DNA of 64,000 nt from Brucella oryzae (GCA_012103035.1 JAAVLL010000001.1:2082501-2146500); one strand, 5' to 3'. Positions 30,521 to 41,821 are shown, numbered from the stretch's first letter. The notes: generated by a model from the letters alone, not told the origin. Program-made: numbers and translations.

Positions 30521-30544
30521 GCCGCGGTTCGTTACCGGCCTTTT
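30517..30544 (+). terminator. Riboswitch-linked intrinsic terminator
   Basis: AAAAGGCCG pairs with CGGCCTTTT around a CGGTTCGTTAC loop, with a run of T at the 3' side. Its left arm overlaps the 3' end of the SAM-II pseudoknot, so ligand-dependent attenuation of metZ is a reasonable reading. Confidence 0.75.
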
Positions 30545-30626
30545 GCGTGTTCGCAAGGCCGGTTTTATTGGCCGCCGAGGCTTTTCTTCCTGCCCCGGCC
30601 GACCAGCTTTTCGACAGGTTGGAAAA

Positions 30627-31819
30627 ATGACGACTGACAATACCCGCAAGTTTCGCCCCGCGACCGAACTCGTGCATGCCGGATCGCTTCGCTCCGGATT
30701 TGCCGAAATGTCGGAAGCAATGTTTCTGACGCAGGGCTTCCTTTATCCAAACGCTGAAGCTGCGGAAGCGCGCTTCAAGGGCGAAGATCCGGGTTTCATC
30801 TATTCGCGTTATGCCAACCCGACCACCGACATGTTTGAAAAGCGCATATGCACGCTGGAAGGCGCCGAAGAGGCGCGCGCCACCGCATCCGGCATGGCGG
30901 CAGTGGCCGCCGCCATTCTGTGCCAGGTGCAGGCGGGCGATCACGTAATTTCCGCTCGTGCTGTCTTCGGCTCCTGTCGCTACATCGTTGAAACGATCTT
31001 GCCGAAATATGGCGTCGAAATCTCGATCATTGACGGTTCCGATATTGAAAACTGGAAAGCGGCCGTTCGCCCGAACACCAAGGTCATGTTCCTTGAAAGC
31101 CCGTCCAATCCAACGCTCGAAATCATCGATATTGCAGCAGTCGCGCAGATTGCCAATGAGGCAGGCGCCAAGCTGATCGTCGATAATGTTTTCGCAACGC
31201 CGCTTTTCCAGAAGCCCCTAGAGCTCGGTGCACATATCGTTGTTTATTCTGCGACAAAGCACATTGACGGCCAGGGACGCTGCCTTGGCGGTGTGGTCCT
31301 TTCCGACCGTGAATGGATTGAAAACACTCTGCAGGATTATTTCCGTCACACAGGTCCGGGGCTTAGCCCGTTCAATGCGTGGATCATGTTGAAGGGCCTC
31401 GAAACATTGGCCGTCCGCGTTCGCCAGCAGACGTTATCGGCGACTGCGGTTGCCAATTTTCTGGCTGGTAAGCCGGGCGTCAAGCGCGTGATCTATCCGG
31501 GACGGGCAGACCATCCGCAGGCCGACATCATCGCCAAGCAGATGACGGGTGGCTCGACCCTTATTGCTCTCGAACTGGAAGGTGGTAAGGAGGCTGCGTT
31601 CAAGTTCCAGAATGCCTTGCAGGTCTTCAGCATCTCCAACAATCTGGGTGATGCAAAAGCCTTATTACTCACCCGGCAACCACGACACACAAGAACCTTG
31701 CCGACGAAGCTAAGGCAGAGCTGGGCATTTCCGACGGGTTGCTGCGAATCTCGCTCGGTCTTGAAGATACCGACGACCTCGTGGAAGACGTGGAAGCAGC
31801 CCTGAAGATCGCTCGCTGA
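30627..31819 (+). CDS. metZ: O-succinylhomoserine sulfhydrylase
   Basis: MetZ makes homocysteine from O-succinylhomoserine and sulfide, using pyridoxal phosphate. About 398 residues from ATG 30627 (MTTDNTRKFRPATELVHAGS). Cys/Met-metabolism family motifs: TQGFLYPNAEAAEARF, YSRYANPTTDMFEKRI, ATASGMAAV, DNVFATPLFQKPL and the cofactor lysine in VYSATKHIDGQGRCLGG. One base is missing near 31664, after which the frame gives LITHPATTTHKNLADEAKAE and GISDGLLRISLGLED. Controlled by the SAM-II riboswitch upstream; apaG follows. Confidence 0.94.
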
Positions 31820-31866
31820 ACGCCTCCATTTCAATATTGTAGGCTGCAGACAGAGAAACAAACGAT

Positions 31867-31894
31867 GCAATTGCCGGAACATTCCGGCAATTGC
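31867..31894. terminator. Hairpin after metZ
   Basis: A 12-bp perfect stem (GCAATTGCCGGA, loop ACAT, TCCGGCAATTGC) lies 47 bases past the metZ stop. There is no clear T run after it, so it may stabilise the 3' end rather than terminate. Confidence 0.6.
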
Positions 31895-32066
31895 CGCGCA
31901 TTTCCGCTCCGAATTGTTGACCTCCCCGCAACTTTAGCGATAGGTGAGTGAATAACGGCGTCCGTAAACCAGAACCGACGAACCGTTGAGTAGACAAGCA
32001 TCATTGCGATACGGCTTCGTCATATTGCAGGGTGCCAGGGCCGATGCGAATGTAGGGCGGGTGCGC

Positions 32067-32458
32067 ATGTACAGAGCGGTAACGCGGGGATCGAAGTTTC
32101 GGTCGAACCTTTCTATCTGGAAGACCAATCCGAGCCCGACGAAAACCGTTATGTCTGGGGCTACCGCATCACGATTGCCAATAATTCCGCAGAAACAGTG
32201 CAACTTCGCTCGCGCTACTGGCAGATTACCGACGCGAATGGTTATGTCGAAGAAGTGCGCGGGCCGGGCGTGGTCGGGGAACAGCCAACACTTGAGCCAG
32301 GCGATTCATTTCAATATTCATCGGGCTGTCCGTTGACCACCACATCAGGCGTCATGGTGGGTCGTTATCAGATGCAGGGCAACAGCGGCAGCCTGTTCGA
32401 AGTGGAGATTCCCGCCTTCTCGCTTGACATGCCGGACCTGCAACGTACATTGAATTGA
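32067..32458 (+). CDS. apaG: Co2+/Mg2+ efflux-associated protein ApaG
   Basis: About 130 residues, the normal length. After MYRAVTRG one base is missing near 32090; the frame then reads [80 protein letters not shown] and MVGRYQM, all ApaG signatures. The fold is a fibronectin-like beta sandwich. metZ-apaG adjacency is common in Rhizobiales. Role is poorly defined (associated with Co/Mg resistance in enterics). Confidence 0.88.
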
Positions 32459-32493
32459 GGATTTCCTCAACTTATTCCCCGGCGGACAGCGTA

Positions 32494-33790
32494 ATGAGCA
32501 GGACTAACAGTAGCATTCTGTTCATTGCGATCTTTTGCCTATACTGGATCACGCTCGATCCTTTTATTGATTTGCGCGATCCGGATGTTCTTCTCGCTCA
32601 GGAAGCGGGAAATCCGATGCAACAGGTGCTTTCACTACTTATCACCACTCTCTGCCTCGGAGTTCTCTGGCAAAACCGCAGTCTGGTCGGCAAGGCACTG
32701 CCGCCGTCTTTGGTCTTATTGCTGGGATGGCAATTCATTACAGTCATTCTTTCCACACATCCCGATCTCTCGTTTCGCCGCTATGTTTTCAGTGTCACGG
32801 TTATCATTACTGCTTTCGCCTGGCTTCTTTTGCCGGAGAACGAGAACCATTTCATTCGCCTTGTCAAACCGCTATCGCTATTCGTGCTCGGACTAGCCTA
32901 TTTTGGCGTCATCTTCTTGCCGGCCGTGTCAATTCACAATCTGGCGGAGGTGTTGGAATTGACAAATGCCGGGTCGTGGCGCGACATTTTGCCCACAAGA
33001 ATCTCGCCGGACCGGCTATGGTGGTGCTAAGCTGCTACGGCATGTATCTTTGGAGGGCCAAAGCTCGGCTCAGCGGGGCACTCATTACGATATCCGCGCT
33101 TTTTTCTTTACAAAACAAATAGCAAGACCTCTATCGGCCTAGTCGTGCTGGCCTTTGTCCTCGCATATTGTCTTGTGCAAACGCGAAGCCTCGTCGTGAA
33201 AGCGCTGATGGTTTACGTCCCTCTTCTGATCATGGCCTATCTGACGTTGGGAATTGTCCTTTTCCTTCAGCCAAAAGCTTCGCCGAAAGCTTCACTTCCG
33301 ACCCGACCTTCACGGGGCGTACCGAAATATGGAAATTCGTCCTCCGGCAACTTGCGGACCATCCGTTGGCGGGCTATGGCTACGATGCCTTCTGGGGCAC
33401 CTCACGGCTAGTGAATGGCGGATACGACATAGAAACATGGGCTGCCCGCGCAGGTCATGCCCACAACGCTTATCTCAACATAGCGATTACGACGGGTTCC
33501 ATCGGCTTGGCTTTGCTGATCTGGTGGATTGGAGTCCGCCCCTACTCGACTTCCACCGTGCGCAACAATCAGGCAACTCCCTTAGCCTGGCGCTCATGTA
33601 CCTTCAAATCTGGTTATTTATAATGTTCTACGCAAATCTGGAAACCCCGTTCTTCGTCGCGCGCGGACCGGTCTGGTTCAGTTTGCTTACAGCGGTTATA
33701 GGTATGCGGCTACACGCCTGCACCGTACAGAAAAAGCAGCAGTCAGAAATCCTTGCGAAAAATGGCCGACCCATTCGGGTCATAAGCTAA
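32494..33790 (+). CDS. O-antigen ligase/polymerase-family membrane protein
   Basis: About 430 residues, some 11 membrane segments. I took ATG 32494 (MSRTNSSILFIAIFCLYWIT); the frame is open from 32455. The family centre is HKNLAGPAMVVLSCYGMYLW after a break near 32965, and the periplasmic loop is TFTGRTEIWKFVLRQLADHP, GYGYDAFWGT, then GHAHNAYLNIAITTGSIGLA with the catalytic-type H-x-x-x-L pattern. Further breaks near 33105, 33285 and 33540. ExoQ/WaaL-type proteins polymerise or ligate lipid-linked glycans. Neighbours are an acyltransferase and a glycoside hydrolase. Confidence 0.82.
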
Positions 33791-33843
33791 GCCGTCGATA
33801 CGGCCCAACGCAACATCGATCAAATTTCCAAGAGAAGCCGGAC

Positions 33844-34963
33844 TCAAGACCGGCTCAGCTTTCCTTCAACTAGGCTGTACATCGATCTTTTTCCGTAGCG
33901 TCGCCTTGGAACCCAGGCGGGTAAACGGTTTTCAATCACGAGATAAGAAATCCTCGCCGCGACGAGACTGCCGATGACAATCGCCGTCGCAGCCAATGGG
34001 AATGCCTTTTCGGTCAAACCGAGACGATTGAAGACGGCCCAACCCGCGCCGACGACAAACATATGCGTCAGGTACAACGAATAGAGCTGTCACCGACCAG
34101 CAGTAACAAATTCCGGGGTGAAAGATCGCGCAACCAGCGTTCGACACAGAGCACTGTCGTCACCAACAGAACGGACGTGATCAGGTAGACTAGAATTCGA
34201 TGAAAAGCGGCCCCTGAGTGAAATCGACGGTGAACAGAGTGGCAATGCCCAAAAGCATCGCAAATACCAGCACCGGCAGGCTATGGATGGAAAACCGGGC
34301 CCAGACACCCCTTCTTTGCAGCTCGGCGATCCACATTCCCGCTAAGAACGGCATCAGGTTGAAATTGAAATAAAAGCTGAGACGCTTCCGTGACGCGGAA
34401 CGAAGAACGCACCTAAAATGAGGCTCCCAAGTACGCCGCTCATCAAGACGGTGCGCTGTAATCCGTTGCGGCACCACCAGAACAACGAGAAGAGAACATA
34501 GAAGAAGATTTCGTAATTGAGCGACCAACCCGGCGAGTAAAGGCCGCCAGTCATCGGGAATACCGGGAACCGCCATAGGCAGGAAGGCCAACGACTTTAG
34601 CAGATATTCCGGCGTAAACACGGTTGTCTTGAAAAGGCTCGGCAGAACAATGGCGCAGACAGCTAGGAATAGCGTGCAGATCCAGTAAAGCGGCACCACC
34701 CGCATGATACGCCGTCGCATGAAGTTACTCGGCGTGAAACCGCCGGAATGAATATAGGCAATAATAAAGCCGCTGATAACGAAGAATATCGACACGCCAA
34801 ACGCACCGAAAACGCCGAGAATGCGCGGAGGATCGGCAAGCGTATGCTGCAAAGTATGATCGATCACGACCAGGAGAGCTGCCAGGCCACGTAAAATCTG
34901 TATGGAGTTGAATTTTTCATTCTGTATGCCAAGCCCCGACAATTCACCACCCCATTGCCACAA
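33844..34963 (-). CDS. Acyltransferase 3 family (OafA-like) membrane protein
   Basis: About 370 residues, ten or so membrane segments. SIQILRGLAALLVVIDHTLQ at the N-terminus is the acyltransferase-3 signature with the catalytic histidine region; FGVSIFFVISGFIIAYIHSG and RRRIMRVVPLYWICTLFLAV follow, then SPGWSLNYEIFFYVLFSLFW. The C-terminus is LYLTHMFVVGAGWAVFNRLG. Breaks near 34560, 34380, 34190 and 34080. The start is uncertain (TTG 34963 or TTG 34939). The family O-acetylates surface polysaccharides, which fits the neighbouring ligase-like gene. Confidence 0.82.
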
Positions 34964-35132
34964 TCCCTAGGCGGCAGAGCTAGCATATTTCCAGGTAAAA
35001 TACATGGCAATAATCCGCAGTGGGAATGTGACAGTCCAGCAGCTTTGGGCCAAGAAATCGAGCGAAGGTGGTTCGGTCACAGACCCACATGGATGGCATT
35101 TTCCATTGGCTGACGAGTATGGCGTATAAAGA

Positions 35133-35152
35133 GAGCGCCAAAACCGGCGCTC
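35133..35152. terminator. Terminator after glycoside hydrolase
   Basis: GAGCGCC, loop AAAACC, GGCGCTC followed by GTTTT. It lies about 90 bases past the hydrolase stop on the minus strand. I see no supported gene between it and the acyltransferase start at 34963. Confidence 0.65.
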
Positions 35153-35242
35153 GTTTTCAACGGTTACAGACGTTCGAGCAGGAAATAGGTTGTTGGCCCA
35201 GGGGCACGGGCAAGGAGGAAACATTGCTCCACAGCTCCGCAC

Positions 35243-37262
35243 CTATTGAGAAGTACCGTCTCCCGACACGACTTGCGGCTGCACAACCCCGTCAAGATTG
35301 ATAGGAGAAATTCTCCATGGGCGATCGGTTGGCAATGAGAATTGCACCCACTCGACTTTGATCTCGACAGGCAGCGTCCCATAATTGGAAACGATCTTCT
35401 GCTCCGTATCGGAAAAAGTCATGCCGGTATTACGAGCATTCGTGGCCATGATAATTAAAAGCTTGCTGCTTTGCGCCACTGTTTGCCCATCAAGCGACGA
35501 GACCGCGAACAGGCTTGCACCGGAAGCATTCCAAACAGTCATCTGACCAAGTGAAATGGGCTGGGTAACTGATGCAAACGCTATGGCCTCCGTGTGCGGC
35601 GTAACAACCCTCATCTGTTTCGCCGCCATGTCGAGCGTGACCTCTCCAGTATCGCTGGCATAAATGCCTGACGCCGCATCGCTAGGATTATCAGCCGCCA
35701 GCACGCCACTGTTACGCAGCAACGTGACCGCAGCTGCCCGGGAATTTATCTGGCGGGGAGAGCCGACCGATACCGCCCCAGGTGCAAGTGTGGCGTCTCC
35801 TTGTGCGAAATTTGTCATCAACGACATGATGGTAACGGCGTCCGGTTCCTGTGTGTCCAACCCAACAAGATTGCTGACATCTTGTATTTGCGCCACAATC
35901 TGATGAGCCGCCTTTGCGACATCTCCACGCCGGAACAGCAGTGCCGCCAGAGTTTCGCCAGCACGAGCAATGGGATCAAGTGCCGTTCTGTAGGGGCGGA
36001 TATACTGTTCATTAAAATCGCTGCCACCATAGCCAAGGACCAGTGCTCCATTGCTATGGCGGCAAAGCACATCCCATCCTTGAAACGCGGCATAAGATGG
36101 CATCGCCAAGCCAGCCTCATATCGAAATTTATTCCAGAATAAGTGGTCGTATTCTGTCATGACAAACGGCTTGCCGAAATGCCGTGCCGAGGCCGCAAGA
36201 CGGAAATACTCCACCGCATTGGCGAGCGAACTATCCTGCTGGATCTGCCCGCCGGGCGACATATCACCGATCCAATCGTGATAGGTGTTCATCGCAACTG
36301 CCGTCTGATTGCGGCGCGTCAGGGCAGGCTGGATGCCTGTCCAGTTGTTGTGCGGTGCCACAACGCCAGTGAAACCCATAGCCCGAACACAGTCCCCATC
36401 CTCTCCGCGGTTCGTGTTTCGACGTCCACCAGAAAGCGGGCAAAATCTCGCAGCCGCGCCGTGCTAACATAGCGATCCTCGGGCAATGCGATAGTGCCGT
36501 TTTCCAGATTCTCGTTCTGTGCCAGTTCGCTACCCCATGCGTTGGCCAGACCAGCCGTCGTACTGTAGCGTTCACGAAGCCACTCATTGAAAGGCTCGTG
36601 CAATTCGGCCAATCCTGCAGATCACCGTTGGCGTAAACCCACGAGTTGAACGACAATCCATTTTCATTAAATGGCACGACAACCGCCATTGCCGGGTCTT
36701 CGAAAGGCACAAGCCCAGTGTAAGGATTGACTGTACCGAATATATCGACTTGAAAGCGCAGCCAGTGGCCGAAAGCCGCATTTTCAACATGCGTCTTCAG
36801 CTTCAGCCTGCCTTCCGTTCCCCAGCGGTCCATTACGCCGCCCAACGCACCGCCATTGGATGTAAGGCCATCCACGATCCAGTAGATGCCGTTCTGCTTC
36901 AACGCGGCCATGTAGTAGCGGAACCGATCAAGAATATCCTGCCGGTATTCGAAATCCTGAAGCTGCCCCTCCATCAACGCAATATCGAGAAAATGAAATC
37001 GCGCGCAGTTATATCCATGGCGCCGCAACTGGACGGCCATCTTATCCGCTGTCGCATTGTCAGGAATATTGCCGATGGTGCCGCAGAGCAGCCTATATGG
37101 AACAGACGGGTTGCTCTGCAATGCGATGTGACCATCCGGATTGACGATGAGCCGTCGCTCCTCCGTGATCGGCGGATTCAATAGGAACGTTGAGAAATCG
37201 AGTGGGCTGCCGGCCCCGATCTCGAGATTCTGCTGGGTAACTGGTAACCAAATATCAGGCAT
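35243..37262 (-). CDS. Glycoside hydrolase, clan GH-A-like
   Basis: About 673 residues in at least three frames. The start MPDIWLPVTQQNLEIGAG is at 37262, without a signal peptide. HGYNCARFHFLDIALMEGQ resembles the early barrel strand of GH-A enzymes; VVVPFNENGLSFNS supplies a candidate Asn-Glu acid/base, and KPFVMTEYDHLFWNKFRYE a candidate nucleophile. A C-terminal beta-rich part follows (ASDTGEVTLDMAAKQMRVVT). Breaks near 36600 and 36385. Cytoplasmic location and neighbours (ligase-like, acyltransferase) suggest a role in glycan metabolism or quality control; substrate unknown. Confidence 0.7.
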
Positions 37263-37343
37263 ATCGTATCTCCACAATTAACCCGTGAAGATTAACAGCC
37301 TGCCCCAGCATGGGGATAAATTCCTACCAAATTTTTCTTTGGG

Positions 37344-38365
37344 TTAGCTACCGAACTCCGCAGGATCAAACTCATAACGTTTCGAACAGAATTCACAGGT
37401 AACGGAAATCTTTCCGTTTTCCACGCTGTCCTGGATTTCCTCGGCTGTAAAACCGGAAAGTACGCCAGAGATTTTTCACGCGAACACGAGCACTCGTCCA
37501 ACACCGGCACGGAGTCGAACACGCGTACGCCACGTTCATGGAACAGACGGTAAAGCAGCCGTTCCGAGCCAACTTGCGGATCTGTCAGCTCTGAGCTCTC
37601 TATCGTGCCAACCAGCGAACGGGCCTCGTCCCATGCGTCGTCTTCCGGATGAAATACAACTTCGTCTTCATCCCCGTCGCCGCCGGGGAGATCGGGGATC
37701 CGTGCACGTAGTTCAGATTCCGGGAGGAACTGAATAATCAGTCCGCCAGCGCGCCATTGTTCAACAGGCTTTCCATCGGCACCGCGTTCGACAAGCCTGG
37801 CGACACTCAGTTTCAGATCGGTCGGTATCTGTTCCGACTGACGGAAGTAGGTCGTTGCGATTTCTTCCAGCGTCGAGCCATCGAGCGCAACAATGCCCTG
37901 ATAGCGCTGGGTGTAAGCGCCCTGATCCACGGTAAAAGCAAGTGTACCCCGTCCAAGGAGTTCCTCGGGCTTCGTCTTGTGGGCGGCAATCGCGTCCTTC
38001 AACCGTTCTTCATCGAAACGTGCATAAGCACGTACCGAGCGCGGCGTGCGAAAATCGACGACCAGCATGTCGACAGGACCGTCGGATTGCGTCTGGAAGA
38101 TGAACTTGCCTTCAAATTTGAGTGAAGTGCCAAGCAATACGGTCAACACCGTTGCTTCCGCCAGCAGGCGGGCCACTTCTTCCGGGTAGTTATGGCGCTT
38201 CAGAATGCCGTCGATACTCGTGCCAAGCTGAACCGCGCGACCACGCACGTCGAGCCCTTCCACCTGAAAGGGCACAACGGCGTCATCGCCTGCAAAGTCG
38301 AAATCGCCCAGATTGACCTGAATGTTCTCGACTTCGGTATGCTCGGTGCTGGTCTTATCAGCCAA
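37344..38365 (-). CDS. hslO: Redox-regulated chaperone Hsp33
   Basis: Hsp33 is a holdase switched on by oxidation of a zinc-bound cysteine cluster. About 341 residues. The start is probably TTG 38365 (M/LADKTSTEHTEVENIQ) with GGAG upstream. The body has VEGLDVRGRAVQLGTSIDGI, AEATVLTVLLGTSLKFEGKF and LFHERGVRVF. The zinc cluster is C-S-C in VLDECSCSREK and C-E-F-C in VTCEFCSKRYEF; the second pair appears only when one A is restored near 37475. Followed on the left by a glycoside hydrolase, and preceded by argF-argD. Confidence 0.92.
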
Positions 38366-38366
38366 A

Positions 38367-39291
38367 TTATGCTCCTTGCAGGCACCAGGCCAGAATGGCT
38401 TTCTGGGCATGGAGCCTGTTTTCCGCTTCATCGAATACGACCGATTGCGGCCCATCGATCACTTCATCCGTCACTTCCTCGCCGCGATGGGCAGGCAGGC
38501 AGTGCATGAAAAGCGCCTTTGGATCAGCTTTCGCCATCAGTCGCGCATTGACCTGATAGGGCATGAAAACATTGTGGCCGCGAGCATGATCTTCCTGCCC
38601 CATCGAAACCCACGTATCGGTCACGATGCAATCCGCACCGCTTGCCGCCTTTTCCGGATCGATGGTGGACATGATGCCCGCGCCATTGGCTTTCGCCCAA
38701 TCGACATATTGCGACTTGGGTTCACTGCCTTCCGGCGTTGCGATATTGACGTTGAAATCAAAACGCGCCGCAGCCTCGACTAGTGAATGGAGGACGTTGT
38801 TGCCGTCCCCATCCAGGCAAAGGTCTTGCCTTTGATCGGGCCGCGATGTTCTTCATATGTAAGAACGTCAGCCATGATTTGACAAGGGTGCGTATCGTCC
38901 GTCAGCGCATTGATAACCGGAACGGTCGCATATTCGGCAAGCTCCAGCATGCGTTCATGCGATGTGGTGCGGATCATGATCGCATCGACATAGCGCGACA
39001 GAACCTTCGCCGTATCGGCAATGGTTTCGCTGCGTCCGAGCTGCATTTCCGAACCGGTCAGCATGATTGTCTCGCCGCCGAGTTGACGCATACCCACATC
39101 GAACGACACGCGTGTGCGCGTGGATGGCTTTTCAAAAATCATCGCAAGCACCTTGCCTGCGAAAGGTCGTTCCATTTCTCCCGCCTTGAGACGCGCCTTG
39201 CGTGCCTTGGCATCTTCCATGATTGCGCGAAGCTCCGACGCAGGAACGGCAGAAAGGTCGATAAAGTGTTTGATCCGTTATCGCTAGCCAT
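38367..39291 (-). CDS. argF: Ornithine carbamoyltransferase
   Basis: Carbamoylates ornithine to citrulline in arginine synthesis. About 309 residues. From ATG 39291 the sequence reads MASDNGS, then [20 protein letters not shown] after restoring one A near 39268. Carbamoyl-phosphate site [20 protein letters not shown], ornithine-site [10 protein letters not shown] and catalytic [11 protein letters not shown] are present. A second break near 38812 (GGGG should be GGGGG) joins FAWMG to [12 protein letters not shown]. It follows argD by 4 bases, forming an argD-argF operon with hslO immediately downstream. Confidence 0.94.
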
Positions 39292-39295
39292 GATA

Positions 39296-40504
39296 TCACG
39301 CCGTCTTGCTGATCGGATTTGCAGTTGCGATCCGTTCGACCGCTGCTTCGATGCGCTTCAGCGCTTCGCGCGCTTCTTCCGGCGTCGTAACCAGCGGCGG
39401 AAGCAGACGAACGACATTATCACCAGCACCGACGCTCAGGAAATGCTCGTCACGAAGAGCCTGAATAAGGCTGGTGTTCGGCACCACGCATTTGATGCCG
39501 ATAAGAAGGCCGCGACCACGGATTTCGGAAACGATGTTCGGGAAGCGATCGACAATGGAGGCAAGTCCCTGTTTCATGACCAGAGCGGTTGCCTGAACAT
39601 TTTCGAGGAAGCCATCTGCCAGAACAACATCAAGCACCGCATTGCCGACCGCCATGGCAAGCGGATTGCCGCCATAGGTCGTGCCGTGAACGCCCGCCGT
39701 CATGCCCTTGGCAGCTTCGGCAGTCGCAAGGCAGGCCCCCATCGGGAAACCGCCGCCGATGCCCTTGGCAACAGCCATGATGTCCGGCTTGATACCGGCC
39801 CATTCATGGGCAAAAGCTTGCCCGTGCGGCCAACGCCGGTCTGCACCTCGTCGAGGATCAGCAAAAGGCCCTCTTCGTCGCAGATCTGACGCAACATCCG
39901 CATGAATTCTTCAGGAAGCCGCGCAGACCACCTTCGCCCTGTACAGGCTCAAGCAGGATCGCTGCGGTCTCGCCGGTAATGGCGGCACGTAATGCTGCTT
40001 CATCGCCGAACGGAACCTGATCAAAACCATCGACCTTCGGGCCAAAACCTTCGAGATACTTAGCTTGACCACCAGCGGCGATCGTGGCCAGTGTGCGGCC
40101 ATGGAAAGCACCTTCAAAGGTCACGATGCGGAAACGTTCCGGGTGACCGCTTACATAGTGATAGCGGCGCGCAGTCTTGAACGCGCATTCAAGCGCCTCT
40201 GCGCCGGAGTTGGTGAAAAGACCTTGTCCGCGAAGGTGTTGTCGACAAGGCGCTGCCCGAGTTTTTCCTGAGCCGGAATTTCATAGACATTCGACAGATG
40301 CCACAGCTTTTCGGCCTGGGCCTTCAATGTCTCCACCAGATGCGGATGCGAATGACCAAGCGAATTCACAGCAATACCGGCTGCAAAATCGAGATAGCGG
40401 TCACCGTCTTCGGTAATAAGCCAGATGCCCTCACCTCGCTCGAAGCGCAGAGCCGCACGATTATAGGTGTCGTAAAGCGGTTGCACGGTCGTAGCGTCGG
40501 TCAT
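39296..40504 (-). CDS. argD: Acetylornithine aminotransferase
   Basis: PLP enzyme converting N-acetylglutamate semialdehyde to N-acetylornithine. About 403 residues from ATG 40504 ([20 protein letters not shown]). Motifs: [63 protein letters not shown] and cofactor lysine [15 protein letters not shown]. Breaks near 40222 (before [10 protein letters not shown]), 39918 and 39815. It is the first gene of argD-argF. Confidence 0.94.
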
Positions 40505-41239
40505 AACGTCAGGCCTCCAAAGCCCTTTTAGCAGCCTGCCCCGCGGCAAAGCTGTGCTTCCCATTAACAGTCCCCGGACGCTCGAACCGTTTCCCACCAT
40601 TCGAAAATCGCCCGATATTCCATTCCCAACTGCCACGAAAACAATGAAACGTGAGAGGAATGGCCCGGATAACTTCGTGCTCCTCGCCTGAGCCTCCGGC
40701 AGAAAATAAAACCGCCCCCAGGGCGGCATATTTATCTCGCGCGTATATTGGCGTTCATGGAAAAATGTCAATCAAAGCAAATAAGGTTTGAAGGCCATCT
40801 TTCAGCATGAGTTCATGCATTTTCGCATTCTTGCAACATTCGGCTGTCGAAGGTGACTTTACGCGCGCATCCATACTATATAGAGAAAAGCCATTCCCCG
40901 GTGGAGGCTGCCAGTCGGCAGGTCCGCTCTGCAAGTTCGCGATGTTCCATCCTGAAACAATCCGGGTTTTCAGTTCAAAAGCAATTGCGTGCAAAATTTC
41001 GGTGCGGATCAAAGAAAAACCGTCTTTAGCACCCAAGTTGGGGAAAACCATAAAATGGAATCTGCCTGACAAGGCTATCCCTTGTCATGGAGTCGTTGGA
41101 TATTGTAGTTTCTTTTTAGAGATTAAAGCTACATTTCGTGCGGCGGACCTAGTCACCCGGATAGATATGGTGTTTGCGCTTGGAGCGATCCGAGAACACT
41201 GGTGGATTCGGATAACGAAAATGATTGGAGCCCAGGGCG
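40505..41239. other. Long divergent intergenic region, argD to gcrA
   Basis: 735 bases with no supported gene. Open frames here (for example 40755-41072 minus) have no family features and no ribosome site. A weak hairpin CCGCCC-CCA-GGGCGG lies at 40712-40726. A GATTC (GANTC, CcrM methylation type) site at 41205-41209 lies 31 bases before gcrA. The length suggests a large regulatory region or an unrecognised RNA. Confidence 0.45.
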
Positions 41240-41779
41240 ATGAACTGGACAGACGAACGTGTCGAACTACTGAAGAAGCTGTGGAGCGAAGGCTTGAGCG
41301 CAAGCCAGATCGCAGCGCAGCTTGGCGGCGTGAGCCGTAATGCAGTGATCGGCAAAGTGCACCGTTTGAAGCTTTCGGGCCGTGGCAAAACCACGACCGC
41401 TGCTCCGCGCAGCAAGAAAGTCAACACGGTTGCTGCAGCACCGCGTCCTGCAACACAACATTCAGCCGGCGTGCATACGACGACGATGCGCACGGCTACG
41501 GTCACCAAGACGGTTGGCGCCACTGCCCTACAGATGGACTACGCCGTAGACGTCGTTGCGGAAACCGTGGTGAAGCCCGCGTCTGATGTGGTGGTGCCGA
41601 TTTCGCGTCGTCTTTCGCTGTTGCAACTGAGCGAGCGCACCTGCAAATGGCCGATCGGCGATCCGCTGAACGAAGATTTCCATTTCTGCGGACATGAATC
41701 AGGTGAATCCAGCCCTTATTGCAAGTATCACTCGCGCATGGCCTTTCAGCCGACTGCGGAACGCCGCCGGGCGCGCTGA
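41240..41779 (+). CDS. gcrA: Cell-cycle regulator GcrA
   Basis: GcrA is an alphaproteobacterial sigma-70 cofactor that activates promoters with methylated GANTC sites. 179 residues, intact. ATG 41240 gives MNWTDERVELLKKLWSEGLS and the DNA-binding helix GGVSRNAVIGKVHRLKLSGR. An alanine/threonine-rich linker follows, and the sigma-binding C-terminus has LSERTCKWPIGDPLNEDFHF, CGHESGESSPYCKYHSRMAF with the conserved cysteines. Start is preceded by GGAGCCCAGGGCG. Confidence 0.96.
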   Translation: MNWTDERVELLKKLWSEGLSASQIAAQLGGVSRNAVIGKVHRLKLSGRGKTTTAAPRSKKVNTVAAAPRPATQHSAGVHTTTMRTATVTKTVGATALQMDYAVDVVAETVVKPASDVVVPISRRLSLLQLSERTCKWPIGDPLNEDFHFCGHESGESSPYCKYHSRMAFQPTAERRRAR

Positions 41780-41781
41780 TA

Positions 41782-41821
41782 TAAGGGAATAGGTGAGTAA
41801 GGGAATAAGGGAATAGGTCTG
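41782..41821 (+). repeat. 8-bp tandem repeat after gcrA
   Basis: Five octamers in register: TAAGGGAA, TAGGTGAG, TAAGGGAA, TAAGGGAA, TAGGTCTG. It starts three bases after the gcrA stop. Octamer tandem repeats are a known source of variable-number loci in Brucella. Confidence 0.7.

Noticed and set aside
34967..35132. Possible short minus-strand gene upstream of the acyltransferase
   Set aside because: Frame has no good start or ribosome site and ends in unstructured sequence; only the terminator at 35133-35152 is supported.
38783..39889. 368-residue plus-strand open frame
   Set aside because: It is antisense to argF and argD, whose motifs and order are clear; high-GC codon bias leaves long antisense frames open.
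40807..41340. Plus-strand frame running through the gap into gcrA
   Set aside because: It overlaps gcrA in another frame, has no recognisable domain and no ribosome site.
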